From Candidatus Nitronauta litoralis (GTDB lineage: Bacteria > Nitrospinota > Nitrospinia > Nitrospinales > Nitrospinaceae), in the NCBI GenBank assembly GCA_015698285.1, contig CP048685.1, positions 682,001-746,000 on the forward strand: 64,000 bases of DNA, written 5' to 3'. The notes beneath the pieces were generated by a model, which saw only the letters and a program-made list of their open reading frames with translations, did not search any database and was not told the origin of the DNA. The translations under genes and the position numbers were made by a program. Below are positions 33,874 through 43,312 of this stretch, piece after piece; the stretch's first letter is position 1; every line of letters starts with the position of its first letter.

Positions 33874-35940
33874 ATGCCGGTCCGGTTCTGTTTCATTTTT
33901 TTTAATTATCTAATGGCCATTCTCGGGGCAACCTGCCTTGTGATAGCAGGATTGTTCCCCTTCCCAACAGGGGAAACCGTAATCGCAGTTCTTGTTTTCC
34001 TCTGCTGGCTGGAGTGGAAACGAAGGATCCCGCTGAAATCTCCGGCATGGTTTTCCCTTATCGCCATTTCTATTATTGTCCTGCCAGTACTTTATTTTTT
34101 ACTGAACCCTGAAATACCCAACCTTCTGGCAGGGTTTCTTGTGTTTGTGCTTATCACCCGGTTTGTGTTTAAGTCCGAATTCAATGACTTTCTGTATGGC
34201 CATCTGATAGCCATCGTGTGTCTATTGATTGGAGCCTTGTTTATCCAGGATTTAACCTTCGCTTTCCTTTTTCTCGGTTTTTTCCTGGTGATGTGCTGGA
34301 GCCTGATTTTTTACAACCTCATGGCAGAGCAGGTCGGCAGCCGCAGTCCCCCTCAGGTGTATCGTGAAGCGCAAATTGACGCACGGCTCAATTCGAGCAT
34401 ACTCGGGTTGACCTCTATCCTCGTCCTTTTCAGTCTGGTCTTGACCTCCCTTATCTTTATCAGTTTCCCCAGAATGGGACTCGGAATAGTTGCCCTGAAC
34501 AAAGGCGGTGTGCCTATCAGCGGATTCTCCGATCGGGTGGAATTCGGTGAAGTTGGACTCCTGAAACAAAACGATACAGTGGTTTTGAGGGTGCAGTTTT
34601 CGAAAAACGGCAGGCCTTTTCGTCCTCCAATACCCGCCCTGTGGCGCGGCGTAGCTTTAAATAATTTCGACGGCAAAACCTGGACGTCTACTCTTCAAAA
34701 TTTCTGGTCCAACAATCACAGGCCAGGCCGGCCTTTGACACTTTTCGCTATGAAACCTGAGGAAATGGTGGTCCACGAAGAAATCTTTATGGAAAATATC
34801 GAAACCCCGGTGGTGTTCACCTATGGACTACCGCTTTCTATTGACGGCACCTTTAAAGTGCTGGAAATGGACTCTGCATTTTCCTTCAAAACCGAATCCG
34901 AAACCAAAGGGCCACGCCGTTTTTACGCCGTGGCTGATATCGGCCCTACCAAAGCCCATGTGGCGTTTCCTCTTCCAGGTCACCTTGATCCCAGGCAACG
35001 CAAATTGCACCTGCAGCTACCCGAGCTTAGTCCTGAAATCAAGTCACTCGCTTTCGAAATTACCAAAAATATTGAAATGGAGGAGGCAAAAGCAAACGCC
35101 TTGTTAGCCCATTTCAGTAAAGGGTTTACCTATTCACTGGAAATGAAGGAAACCGAAAGGGCCTACCTGGATGAGTTTTTATTTCACCGAAAAGCCGGGC
35201 ATTGTGAATATTTTGCTACAGCACTGACCATTCTGCTGCGCCAGTCAGGAATACCCGCCAGAATCGTCAATGGATTTATGGGGGTGGAATGGAATGAAAT
35301 GGGTGAATACATGATTGTCCGGCAAACTCATGCGCATTCCTGGGTGGAGGCTTTTCTTCCTGAAAAGGGATGGGTAACATTTGATCCTACTCCACCGGAT
35401 CCCACGGGTGCCGCCCAATCACCCAGCCGATTTTCATTGTACATGGACCTGCTGCGCCTTAACTGGCAACGGTATGTAGTCAAATATAATCTGTCGGATC
35501 AAACCAGAATGGCTGAATATTTTGGCGACTCAACCCGGGATATTCTCGATGGATTCAAATCGCTCCCTCAATTCACTCCACAATCGATACTGCCCTTCCT
35601 GAAACGAAATTTTGGAAAAATTCTGGGCTGCCTTTTTACGTTGATTATTTTGATTTGGGCCTTAAAAAAAAGCAGGAAATCGCGACTTGTCTCCAAAGAG
35701 AAGGCCACTACGGCAACCATCCAATACAACCGAATGCTTTCCAGGTTGGAGAAAAAGGGGGTTATTAAAGAGGCCTGCTGGACCCCTCGGGAATTTATCT
35801 CCAAATTAGACGCCTTGACTCCCGAAGAACAAAACCGAGTCTCGGAAATAACACAGATTTATGAAAAATCGAGGTACGCTGGAAAACCTCTGGAAAAAGA
35901 TGAGGAGCATCATATGAGTTCACTCATCAAAAACATATAA
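33874..35940 (+). CDS. TgpA-like membrane transglutaminase
   Basis: A 688-residue protein. The first 190 residues hold about six hydrophobic helices, as in the TgpA/DUF3488 family; a soluble domain follows. The transglutaminase-like core has HRKAGHCEYFATALTILLRQSGIPARIV with Cys444, RQTHAHSWVEAFLPEKGWVTFDPTPPDP with His488 and Asp504, the full catalytic triad. A membrane helix near residue 588 (GKILGCLFTLIILIWALKK) precedes a C-terminal cytoplasmic DUF4129-like region. Its physiological substrate is unclear; the family is needed for viability in Pseudomonas. Start ATG has AAGGGATACCGCC upstream. Neighbours often encode a MoxR ATPase and a DUF58 protein, but here they are absent. Confidence 0.88.
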   Translation: MPVRFCFIFFNYLMAILGATCLVIAGLFPFPTGETVIAVLVFLCWLEWKRRIPLKSPAWFSLIAISIIVLPVLYFLLNPEIPNLLAGFLVFVLITRFVFKSEFNDFLYGHLIAIVCLLIGALFIQDLTFAFLFLGFFLVMCWSLIFYNLMAEQVGSRSPPQVYREAQIDARLNSSILGLTSILVLFSLVLTSLIFISFPRMGLGIVALNKGGVPISGFSDRVEFGEVGLLKQNDTVVLRVQFSKNGRPFRPPIPALWRGVALNNFDGKTWTSTLQNFWSNNHRPGRPLTLFAMKPEEMVVHEEIFMENIETPVVFTYGLPLSIDGTFKVLEMDSAFSFKTESETKGPRRFYAVADIGPTKAHVAFPLPGHLDPRQRKLHLQLPELSPEIKSLAFEITKNIEMEEAKANALLAHFSKGFTYSLEMKETERAYLDEFLFHRKAGHCEYFATALTILLRQSGIPARIVNGFMGVEWNEMGEYMIVRQTHAHSWVEAFLPEKGWVTFDPTPPDPTGAAQSPSRFSLYMDLLRLNWQRYVVKYNLSDQTRMAEYFGDSTRDILDGFKSLPQFTPQSILPFLKRNFGKILGCLFTLIILIWALKKSRKSRLVSKEKATTATIQYNRMLSRLEKKGVIKEACWTPREFISKLDALTPEEQNRVSEITQIYEKSRYAGKPLEKDEEHHMSSLIKNI

Positions 35941-36041
35941 GGGCTTGATTTCTATATTGTTCTCTTTAGAATTAGATCATATACAAAGTATTTTTTTGAT
36001 TATAAAATTGTCTTTTTAGACAAAAACCTCTGGCCCTGCAT

Positions 36042-37742
36042 TTGAGTTTCGACACAAAAAATATTCCCGAATTAACCGTAGAGATGATCCTGAATGCAGT
36101 TGATGAAGGGATTTTTGGGTTGAACCTTGAAGGGAAAACCACTTTTTGTAATGAACAGGCAGCCAGACTATTAGGATATGAGGTAATTGAAATACTGGGG
36201 CAACCCCAGCACATTCTCATTCATAGTAAATATCCTGACGGGACACCCTACGACCGCAAAAACTGCCCCATATATGCCGCCTTTAGTGATGGACAGGCAC
36301 ACCATATTTGCGATGAGGTCTTTTGGAAGAAGGACGGAACCCCGCTCCCTGTGGAGTACAAAAGTAGCCCCATATTAAAAAAAAACAAAGTCATTGGAGT
36401 AGTTGTCACATTTAAAAGTATCGAAAAAGAACTAAAATCAGAAGGAGAGCGCAATCAGGCACTTTTAAAACTCAACACCCGCGAGAAGGAACTGGAAACC
36501 ATACTGGACACAATCATCGATGGCCTGATTACGATTGATAAATCCGGGAACATCAAGCAAATAAACAAAGCCGCAGAAAAGATGTTCGGCTACCCATCAA
36601 AAGACGTTATTGGTAAAAATGTCAAAATGCTGATGCCGGCCCCCTACTCTGCTGAACACGATGAGTACCTGAAAAACTATTTGAAATCGGGAGTAGCCAA
36701 AATCATCGGAATCGGGCGGGAGGTCATTGGCAAGAGAAAAGACGGCTCTACCTTTCCCATGGAACTGGGTGTTTCCGAAATAACCACCGACGAGGGTCGA
36801 ATGTTTGTTGGCATTACAAAAGACCTCACAAGCCTGAAACAAGCCATGGAAGAGCAAGCCAGGCTGGCCTCTGTCGTTGAAAATACAGACGATGCTGTAA
36901 TTGGCACTCTCCTCGACGGTACGATTACTCTATGGAATCGTGCTGCCAGAACCGTTTTTGGATTCATCGAAACAGAAATCATCGGACAACATTATTCCAA
37001 ACTGGTTCCAGAGGAATATAAGAATGAACCGGCCTACCTTATTGAATCGGTAAAACGGGGACAGGTTCTGACCAATTTCGAAACGAAAAGACTCCGTAAA
37101 GATGGGACGGAAATCGAAGTCGCCCTGACCCTGTCCCCTTTTCATGATTCTCAAGGCAAAATTATTGGTATTTCATCTATAGCCCGCGATATCCGACAGC
37201 AAAAACAAATGCTGAAAGAAAAAGAAGACCTCATTGAAAAGCTGGAGACAGCAACTCTTTCGGATTCCTTAACCGGGCTCCTGAATCGACGGGGATTCTA
37301 CCAGAGGCTTGAATATGAGCGGGCTCGTTTCCGTCGAAATCATCGCCCTTTTTCCATCCTCATATTGGACATCGATCATTTCAAAAAAATAAATGACTCG
37401 TTTGGGCATAACACCGGTGACTATGTATTAAAAGAATTGTCCCGCAAACTCAAAGCCAATACCCGGGAAATGGACACCGTTTGCCGCTGGGGAGGAGAGG
37501 AATTCCTGGTTCTTCTAGTAGAAAGCGAAATCAGCGGCGCCCGGTTATACGCTGAAAAACTGAGATCCTCCATAGAAAGTATGAGCCTTGAATTTGATGG
37601 GCACAAAATCAGTATCACCTCAAGTTTCGGTGTCTGTGAAATAGAAACCCCGGATTCCAATATTGAAAAGTACATCAAACTCGCAGACGACCGCCTTTAC
37701 CAGGCAAAATCACAGGGACGTAACAGGGTCGTATCTTCTTGA
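36042..37742 (+). CDS. PAS-domain diguanylate cyclase
   Basis: A 566-residue signalling protein: three PAS-type sensor domains (about residues 10-125, 145-265 and 275-395), a short coiled linker, and a GGDEF domain from about residue 400. The active site is RWGGEEF (484-488), and REMD five residues before it is a product-inhibition I-site, so it should make cyclic di-GMP and be feedback-inhibited. The second PAS contains PAPYSAEHDEYLKNYL, the FixL-like segment near the heme-binding site of FixL, which suggests but does not prove heme or oxygen sensing. No membrane helix. The start is uncertain: TTG at 36042 as listed, or ATG at 36084; neither has a clear ribosome site. Confidence 0.9.
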   Translation: MSFDTKNIPELTVEMILNAVDEGIFGLNLEGKTTFCNEQAARLLGYEVIEILGQPQHILIHSKYPDGTPYDRKNCPIYAAFSDGQAHHICDEVFWKKDGTPLPVEYKSSPILKKNKVIGVVVTFKSIEKELKSEGERNQALLKLNTREKELETILDTIIDGLITIDKSGNIKQINKAAEKMFGYPSKDVIGKNVKMLMPAPYSAEHDEYLKNYLKSGVAKIIGIGREVIGKRKDGSTFPMELGVSEITTDEGRMFVGITKDLTSLKQAMEEQARLASVVENTDDAVIGTLLDGTITLWNRAARTVFGFIETEIIGQHYSKLVPEEYKNEPAYLIESVKRGQVLTNFETKRLRKDGTEIEVALTLSPFHDSQGKIIGISSIARDIRQQKQMLKEKEDLIEKLETATLSDSLTGLLNRRGFYQRLEYERARFRRNHRPFSILILDIDHFKKINDSFGHNTGDYVLKELSRKLKANTREMDTVCRWGGEEFLVLLVESEISGARLYAEKLRSSIESMSLEFDGHKISITSSFGVCEIETPDSNIEKYIKLADDRLYQAKSQGRNRVVSS

Positions 37743-37834
37743 CCCCTCCTTTTTAGACTGATCTCCTGTCCCTCTTACCAATTTCAGGCAGTCTTCTCCC
37801 TCTTTAAGCGCCATAATAAAAGCCCCCGGTTTTT

Positions 37835-37855
37835 GTTGCATAATATATTTGCAAC
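37835..37855 (+). promoter_or_regulatory. TTGCA inverted repeat upstream of the sigma-54 activator
   Basis: GTTGCA and TGCAAC separated by nine A/T bases, centred 65 bases before the start codon at 37911. A similar TTGCA-type inverted repeat lies upstream of nirK. Possible operator, perhaps for autoregulation. Confidence 0.4.
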
Positions 37856-37910
37856 ACACCCCCATTTCTCCTAGAATTTTTGTTAAGCATATTCACGGAG
37901 CTCCCACTAA

Positions 37911-39242
37911 ATGGAAATCATGACCCACGATAATCTTGACACGGTGTTAGACCTGCTTAATGAAGCTGTGTTTGTTTACAACCCGGATATGAGGATCACC
38001 CATTTTAACGCCGCGGCTGAGAAAATAACCGGCCATAAGAAGAACCAGGTGCTGGGGGAAAAATGCGTAGTCATTTTCGACAAAGGACTTTGTATCAATA
38101 ATTGCGAGTTGTGCATGACAGTGAAGGATGGAGAAAACCAGAAAGTGGAATTCCGTTCCCCATTCATGCGAAGCGACGGCACAAGGCGGATGGGCGAATT
38201 CCAGGCCGGGCACCTGTCATTATCACTTAACGATGAACCGCATGTGCTGGTATCGTTAAACGACATCACCGAACTTAATAGACTGCGCAACGAACTGAAA
38301 TCGATCCACTCCTTTCGCAACCTGGTCGGCAAAAGCCCGGTCATGCGCGACCTCTATCAATCCATCCGCAACGTTGCGGAATACGATTCCACCGTCTGCC
38401 TGTTTGGCGAAAGCGGCACGGGCAAGGAACTGGTGGCGCGCGCCATCCACTATGAAAGCCCGCGAGCCGAAATGCCGCTGGTCAAGGTCAATTGCTCAGC
38501 GTTGTCTGACCACCTGCTGGAGTCAGAACTATTTGGCCATGTGAAAGGCGCATTTACCGGGGCCGTGCGTGACCGGCGGGGAAAATTTGAAGAAGCGGAG
38601 GGCGGCACCCTGTTCCTTGATGAAATAGGCGATCTCAACGAGCGTGTACAGGTGAAACTCTTACGCGTCCTGCAGGAAAAAGAAATTGAACGCGTGGGTG
38701 AAAATATGATCCGCAAGGTCAACCTGCGTATCATCGTCGCCACGCATAAAAACCTGGAGAAAGAAGTGGCGGAAGGACGTTTCCGTGAAGACCTGTTTTA
38801 CAGGCTGAACGTAATCCCCCTCCACCTGCCGCCCTTGAGGGAACGACGGGAAGACATCCCCATGCTGGCCGACCACTTCATAAAAACCTGGAACGGATCG
38901 CACACCAAAAAAATCGAAGGGATTTCCAACCAGGCCCTGGGATTGCTCATGGAACATCCCTGGCCGGGCAACATCCGTGAATTGGAAAACACAATTGAGC
39001 ACGCCTGCGTTAAAACCGGCGACGAGGAATTACAACCATCCGACCTGCCAAGCACACTTCATACGGCGACAGAAACCAGCGGTCCCGCCCGCATGCGCAA
39101 ACCACGCCGCCGGCTGACCAAAAAGCAGATTATAGAAACCCTAAGGGAATGCGACCAGAACCAGACCCGCGCTGCTGAACAGCTCGGCATCCACCGCATC
39201 ACCCTCTGGCGCAAGATGAAAGAAAATAATATTGCAGGATAA
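37911..39242 (+). CDS. Sigma-54-dependent transcriptional activator with PAS sensor
   Basis: A 443-residue enhancer-binding protein. The N-terminal PAS domain (about 8-120) carries a Cys group: Cys52, Cys61, Cys65 and Cys68 (CX3CX2C plus one), which could hold a metal or act as a redox switch. The AAA+ domain has GESGTGKE (166-173), the GAFTGA loop that contacts sigma-54 (213-218) and the Walker B TLFLDEIGD. A Fis-type helix-turn-helix ends the protein (TRAAEQLGIHRITLWRKMKEN). There is no receiver domain and no kinase nearby, so it probably senses directly. nirK lies 360 bases downstream on the other strand. Control of nirK is an inference from closeness. Confidence 0.93.
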   Translation: MEIMTHDNLDTVLDLLNEAVFVYNPDMRITHFNAAAEKITGHKKNQVLGEKCVVIFDKGLCINNCELCMTVKDGENQKVEFRSPFMRSDGTRRMGEFQAGHLSLSLNDEPHVLVSLNDITELNRLRNELKSIHSFRNLVGKSPVMRDLYQSIRNVAEYDSTVCLFGESGTGKELVARAIHYESPRAEMPLVKVNCSALSDHLLESELFGHVKGAFTGAVRDRRGKFEEAEGGTLFLDEIGDLNERVQVKLLRVLQEKEIERVGENMIRKVNLRIIVATHKNLEKEVAEGRFREDLFYRLNVIPLHLPPLRERREDIPMLADHFIKTWNGSHTKKIEGISNQALGLLMEHPWPGNIRELENTIEHACVKTGDEELQPSDLPSTLHTATETSGPARMRKPRRRLTKKQIIETLRECDQNQTRAAEQLGIHRITLWRKMKENNIAG

Positions 39243-39367
39243 ATACAAATTTTCTTCTTCAGGCACTGGATGAACTTTCTTGAAGAAATATAAAATGATG
39301 CTGTAAACCCTGATAGCGACTTGGGAACTATTCTCCGGAGACGATAATTATTTGCTTTGAATCATGT

Positions 39368-39453
39368 GGACAAGCAGGTTGCGGTATTTTATAGGCCGCA
39401 TAACCACAGCTTGTCCTTCTGAACGAAACCCGGCGGAGGGAAGAATCTCGCCT
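39368..39453. repeat. Hairpin plus dispersed-repeat remnant
   Basis: GGACAAGC (39368-39375) pairs with GCTTGTCC (39409-39416), with GCGG/CCGC pairs inside. It is followed by TTCTGAACGAAACCCGGCGG and GAAGAATCTCGCC, which resembles the common intergenic repeat of the GTCATTCTGA...GAAGAATCTC type, also present at 55841. Probably a decayed mobile palindromic element. Confidence 0.5.
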
Positions 39454-39480
39454 TTGTTTTTTAACTGGAACTTAAAACGT

Positions 39481-39513
39481 AAAAACCCCGGACCACACAA
39501 GCGGTCCGGGGTT
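39481..39513 (-). terminator. Terminator after nirK
   Basis: Eleven-base stem AACCCCGGACC / GGTCCGGGGTT with an eight-base loop. On the minus strand TTTTTACGTTTT follows. It is about 90 bases past the nirK stop. Confidence 0.88.
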
Positions 39514-39604
39514 CCCTCGGGGGGGAGGGCGCGCTAAAGAATCGCAAACGCGATTCCCTAAAGGAAATAGTTACTTTAATAAATACTGAAACAAAGCCGG
39601 GAAT

Positions 39605-40588
39605 TTATTTCCCTGCCTTGAACACTTTCGGATTTTCTTTTCCTTCGACTTCCAGTATTCCGATCGCACCCTTGGCCACACGGAAAATACTGTGATCGAC
39701 CAGTGTGTAATCACCCGGTACATCGACTTTAAACTCGACGATGACGGAACCCGCCGAGGGCACGACCGTGGTTTGCACGTTGCGGTTCACCGCTCCGCCG
39801 ATCGCACCCTCGACATACACCTTGTCAAAAATTTCACCGATGATATGAAGCGATGAAATCCCGTTGGGCCCGATGTTGCCAAAAAAGATACGTACGGTTT
39901 CGCCAACTTTGGCTGTGAGCACATTGTCATTCATCAAAGCGCCCTTGCGCCCATTGAACACCACATACGCAGGATGCTCAGCCAGTCCGTTCTCCAGGCT
40001 GAATTTGGCTTTCCCGTCCTTGATATTCGCAAAAAATTCGCTTTCGAACACATAGTATTCCCGGTCCACCTTGGGCAGCCCCCCCTCCGGTTCCACCAGG
40101 ATCAGGCCATACATACCGTTAGAAATGTGATCCACGATCGAACCCGCCGCACAATGGTAAATAAATAACCCCGGTGCAAGGGCTTTCCAGGTAAATATTT
40201 TTTCCTCGCCCGGCTTGGTCGTGTTCACCGCAGCACCCCCACCCGGGCCATTCACGGCATGGATGTCGATATTGTGCTCCTGCGAATTGTCTTTATGATT
40301 TGCCAGATGAAACTCCACCGTATCACCAACACGCACACGGCCCATAGGGCCAGGAACGGTGCCATTGAAACTCCAGAAATCGTATTCAACACCGTCCGCA
40401 ATAGGACCGGTAAATTCCTTCGCTTCAAAATTCATGATTACTTTCATCGGGCCGCGCTTGCCCACAGGGTCTGGAACGTTCGGCGCCGATGCCAAAGGAC
40501 CCCCGCCCGCCAGTGCATCACCAGCCGTCAATCCAATAGCAACCAAAATTCCAATTAAACCTGTTTTCCAATTGTTCCTGACCCGCAT
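39605..40588 (-). CDS. nirK: Copper-containing nitrite reductase
   Basis: The 327-residue protein reduces nitrite to nitric oxide in the periplasm. It has a signal peptide (LIGILVAIGLTAGDALA) and two cupredoxin domains. All copper and catalytic residues of the AniA/NirK family are visible: type 1 ligands His105, Cys146, His154 and Met159; type 2 ligands His110, His145 and His299; and catalytic Asp108 and His248 (HNIDIHAV, YHCAAGSIVDHISNGM, SLHIIGEIFDKVYVEG, LVDHSIF). This is the short two-domain AniA-like form. It stands alone between convergent sigma-54 activator and divergent molybdenum genes, with its own terminator. In nitrite oxidisers NirK is conserved though its role is debated. Confidence 0.95.
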   Translation of the reverse strand: MRVRNNWKTGLIGILVAIGLTAGDALAGGGPLASAPNVPDPVGKRGPMKVIMNFEAKEFTGPIADGVEYDFWSFNGTVPGPMGRVRVGDTVEFHLANHKDNSQEHNIDIHAVNGPGGGAAVNTTKPGEEKIFTWKALAPGLFIYHCAAGSIVDHISNGMYGLILVEPEGGLPKVDREYYVFESEFFANIKDGKAKFSLENGLAEHPAYVVFNGRKGALMNDNVLTAKVGETVRIFFGNIGPNGISSLHIIGEIFDKVYVEGAIGGAVNRNVQTTVVPSAGSVIVEFKVDVPGDYTLVDHSIFRVAKGAIGILEVEGKENPKVFKAGK

Positions 40589-40771
40589 CTCTAATTCTCC
40601 AGCTTTAGAAGGTTACATTTCATTTCTTCACCTGCAACCATCTACAAATCCCATGCCAACTGGAAGTAGTTTGGCAAAACCTCCTTGATTAGACTGTTAT
40701 TTCAGGCTGTTATCGTTTTCCATTAGCTGAAAATAGAAAAATATGCCGAAAAACCTGTTTCATAAATATTT

Positions 40772-40788
40772 TTGCAACAGTTATGCAA
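40772..40788. promoter_or_regulatory. Symmetric TTGCA element between nirK and the mob gene
   Basis: TTGCAACAGTTATGCAA, an inverted repeat of TTGCA with a seven-base centre. Read on the minus strand, TTGCATAACTGTTGCA fits sigma-54 -24/-12 spacing with a perfect -12 (TTGCA) but T instead of G at -25. A start would give nirK a leader of about 170 bases. Either a degenerate sigma-54 promoter or a regulator site. Confidence 0.4.
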
Positions 40789-40877
40789 TATTTCAACACT
40801 ATTAAAATGATTCAACGATCCCTCAGATTTATTTCCTCCTCTTTCTATATTGTTTGTCATATGTTCAACGGGGTACA

Positions 40878-42014
40878 ATGGCCATCACTATGGACAGATA
40901 CTGGGAACGATTTAAAACGCCATTCCTTTGTTTTGCCGGCTTTTCCGGAGTTGGGAAGACCACTCTCGTTGAGCATATGATCCGCCGCTTCAAGGAAGAC
41001 CGGATTCGTGTCGGTTACTACAAGCACGACGCCCATCGCTTCCGGATGGACAAAGAGGGCAAGGACACCTGGCGCTGCCAGAAGGCAGGAGCCGGCATTG
41101 CCACCATCAATGATCCCGAGCATTTCGCTGTGATCGCTGATAATCCCTTCAAGAAGAGGACCATCACCCACGCCCTGGAACAATGCGACTGTATTCTGAT
41201 TGAGGGCTATAAAAAGTCTCCTTTTAATAAAATCGTTTTTCTGGATGCCAAAGGGAATTTGCCCATTGAAGCTGATGATCCACATATCCGGGCCATCATC
41301 CACCAGGGTGTAATCAACGATGAACTGGTAAAAAACCTGACCGTTCCGCTGTTTAACCGCGACGAAATCGAACCCATTTACCAGTTTGTGAAGCAGCACT
41401 TCTTCAACTGTGCCAGCCCCCTTTACAGCGCGGTGTTTATTGGCGGGCAGAGCAAGCGCATGGGCCGGCCCAAATTTTCACTGGATTACGATGGCATTGC
41501 AGAACCCAAAAGACTGGCCGAGCACCTTGGTAAAATTGCAGACAAAGTGTTCCTCTCGGCCCGACCCGAGCAGGACCTGGCCCCGCTTGGAAACATCCCC
41601 AATACGGGGCGGATCAATGACGAGCACTACGGCCTGGGGCCTGTCGGTGGCCTTGCAACCCTGATGGGAACCCATCCGGATGCAGCGTGGCTGGTCGCAG
41701 CGTGCGATATGCCATTCCTCGATGCTGCCTCTCTCGAATATATTGTCAGCCAACGCGATCCTTTGCGTTACGGCACCTGTTTTACAAAAAAAGGAGGACT
41801 GGGGGTCGAAACCATGTGCGCCATCTACGAACCCAAATTCATCGTGCCTCTTTTCGAAGCCATGAGTCGGCGTGAACTGTCTCTGTCCCGCATCATCAAC
41901 GAACTGCCTTTCAAACTGGTCAAGGTTCCCGAAGAAAACCGCACCAGCTTCCTTAATATCAACACGCCTGAAGAATATGAAATGGCACGGGAAAAACGGC
42001 AGCAAAAAGTGTAA
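40878..42014 (+). CDS. Fused MobB-MobA molybdopterin-guanine dinucleotide biosynthesis protein
   Basis: The 378-residue protein joins two enzymes. Residues 10-165 are MobB-like, a GTP-binding protein with P-loop GFSGVGKTTL and ILIEGYKKSPF. From about residue 185 is MobA-like nucleotidyltransferase: FIGGQSKRMGRPKFSL (usually LAGGxSxRMGxDK), GPVGGLATLM, LVAACDMPFL and NINTPEEY. It attaches GMP to molybdopterin to make the guanine dinucleotide cofactor used by DMSO-reductase-type enzymes such as nitrite oxidoreductase or nitrate reductase. The ATG at 40878 (ACGGGGTACA upstream) is preferred to a TTG at 40854. moeA follows 80 bases downstream. Fusion makes sense since both steps act on one cofactor. 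Confidence 0.92.
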   Translation: MAITMDRYWERFKTPFLCFAGFSGVGKTTLVEHMIRRFKEDRIRVGYYKHDAHRFRMDKEGKDTWRCQKAGAGIATINDPEHFAVIADNPFKKRTITHALEQCDCILIEGYKKSPFNKIVFLDAKGNLPIEADDPHIRAIIHQGVINDELVKNLTVPLFNRDEIEPIYQFVKQHFFNCASPLYSAVFIGGQSKRMGRPKFSLDYDGIAEPKRLAEHLGKIADKVFLSARPEQDLAPLGNIPNTGRINDEHYGLGPVGGLATLMGTHPDAAWLVAACDMPFLDAASLEYIVSQRDPLRYGTCFTKKGGLGVETMCAIYEPKFIVPLFEAMSRRELSLSRIINELPFKLVKVPEENRTSFLNINTPEEYEMAREKRQQKV

Positions 42015-42093
42015 TCTTTATAGTACGGACTCCCACTTGCAGGAGTCAGCCTCCAATCACATTTCAATCATCAATTATCGATAAGGAAAATCC

Positions 42094-43308
42094 GTGGGCA
42101 TGATTACTGTAGAGGATGCGCTTGCCAGCATCCTTGGAAAAATAAATTTTAAAGGGATCGAACGCGTTTCGCTTGAGCAGGCCTTGGGCCGCATCCTGGC
42201 TGAAGACGTGGTGTCGGGCCGAAACAACCCGCCACTCGACAACTCGGCAATGGACGGCTATGCCCTCATTGCGGAGGACGTGAAAGATGCCGGACCCGAA
42301 AACCCGATCCGCCTGAAAATGTCCGACAGCATCGCAGCGGGTTATGAAAGTGACCGAACGCTTAAGAGGGGAGAAGCGTTCCGCATCATGACCGGTGCAC
42401 CGGTTCCCCGGGGAGCCGATTGCGTCATCATGCAGGAAGATACTGAAAAAGACGGCGACGACATCTTGTGTCTCGACAAAGCCGATATCGGAGAAAACAT
42501 CCGCCGTGCCGGCGAAGATGTCAGAGTCGGTGAAACCGTCATCGAAAAAGGCACACAGCTGTTGCCTTCCCATATCGGGATGCTGGCGGTGGTCGGAAGA
42601 TCCAGCATTGCCGTTGCACAAAAACCCACAGTTGCTGTGCTCTCTACCGGTGATGAAATTGTTGATTTGGATGGCGACGCTACCGGCCCGCGCATATACA
42701 ACAGCAACGGTTATATGTTGTCGGCCCAGATAAAAGCCGCCGGGGCGGATCCCGTTTATCTTGGAATTGCGCAGGATACTGAAGAAGACTTGATGAAACA
42801 TTTCGAATGGGCGCTCAAATGTGATGTGCTCGTTTCCTCCGGCGGTGTCTCGGTAGGTGATTACGATCTGGTCAAAGCCAGCCTGGACAAGCTGGGGAAC
42901 GAAATGTCTTTCTGGAAAGTTGCCATGAAGCCTGGCAAGCCGCTGGCGTTTGGCCGTATCGGACCCCGTCCTGTATTCGGTCTGCCCGGCAACCCCGTTT
43001 CTTCATTCGTTTCGTTCGAACAGTTTGTAAGGCCTGCTCTCCGTAAAATGATGGGCGCCAGTCAACTCACCTTGAAACAGGTGCAGGCCCGTTTGACGGA
43101 AACTATTACCAAACGCACCAAACGACTTCACTTTATGAGTGCCCAACTGGAATCCGATAACGGCGAGTACAGCGTATCGCCCGCCAAAGAACAAGGCTCG
43201 GGTGTACTGAAGTCGGCCATGAACGCCAACGGGCTCCTGGTTTTCCCGCTGGAGCGGGAAGAAATCAAAAGCGGCGAAACCGTTAGCGTACAGATGCTTG
43301 AGGCTTGA
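42094..43308 (+). CDS. moeA: Molybdopterin molybdenumtransferase
   Basis: MoeA inserts molybdenum into adenylylated molybdopterin in the cytoplasm. The 404-residue protein shows the family motifs: LDNSAMDGYAL near residue 50, GAPVPRGADCVIMQED, AVLSTGDEIVDL, YNSNGYMLSAQI, VSSGGVSVGDYDLVK and FGLPGNPVSSFV. The GTG at 42094 has AAGGAAAATCC upstream; an ATG two codons later is less well placed. It lies between the fused mobBA gene and an exported protein gene (4-base gap), all one operon. It supports the view that the cell makes much Mo-bisMGD cofactor. Confidence 0.95.
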   Translation: MGMITVEDALASILGKINFKGIERVSLEQALGRILAEDVVSGRNNPPLDNSAMDGYALIAEDVKDAGPENPIRLKMSDSIAAGYESDRTLKRGEAFRIMTGAPVPRGADCVIMQEDTEKDGDDILCLDKADIGENIRRAGEDVRVGETVIEKGTQLLPSHIGMLAVVGRSSIAVAQKPTVAVLSTGDEIVDLDGDATGPRIYNSNGYMLSAQIKAAGADPVYLGIAQDTEEDLMKHFEWALKCDVLVSSGGVSVGDYDLVKASLDKLGNEMSFWKVAMKPGKPLAFGRIGPRPVFGLPGNPVSSFVSFEQFVRPALRKMMGASQLTLKQVQARLTETITKRTKRLHFMSAQLESDNGEYSVSPAKEQGSGVLKSAMNANGLLVFPLEREEIKSGETVSVQMLEA

Positions 43309-43312
43309 ACCT

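Noticed and set aside
37835-37855. Sigma-54 promoter for the activator gene itself
   Set aside because: The GC positions are two bases too far apart for -24/-12 spacing, so I treat it only as an inverted repeat.
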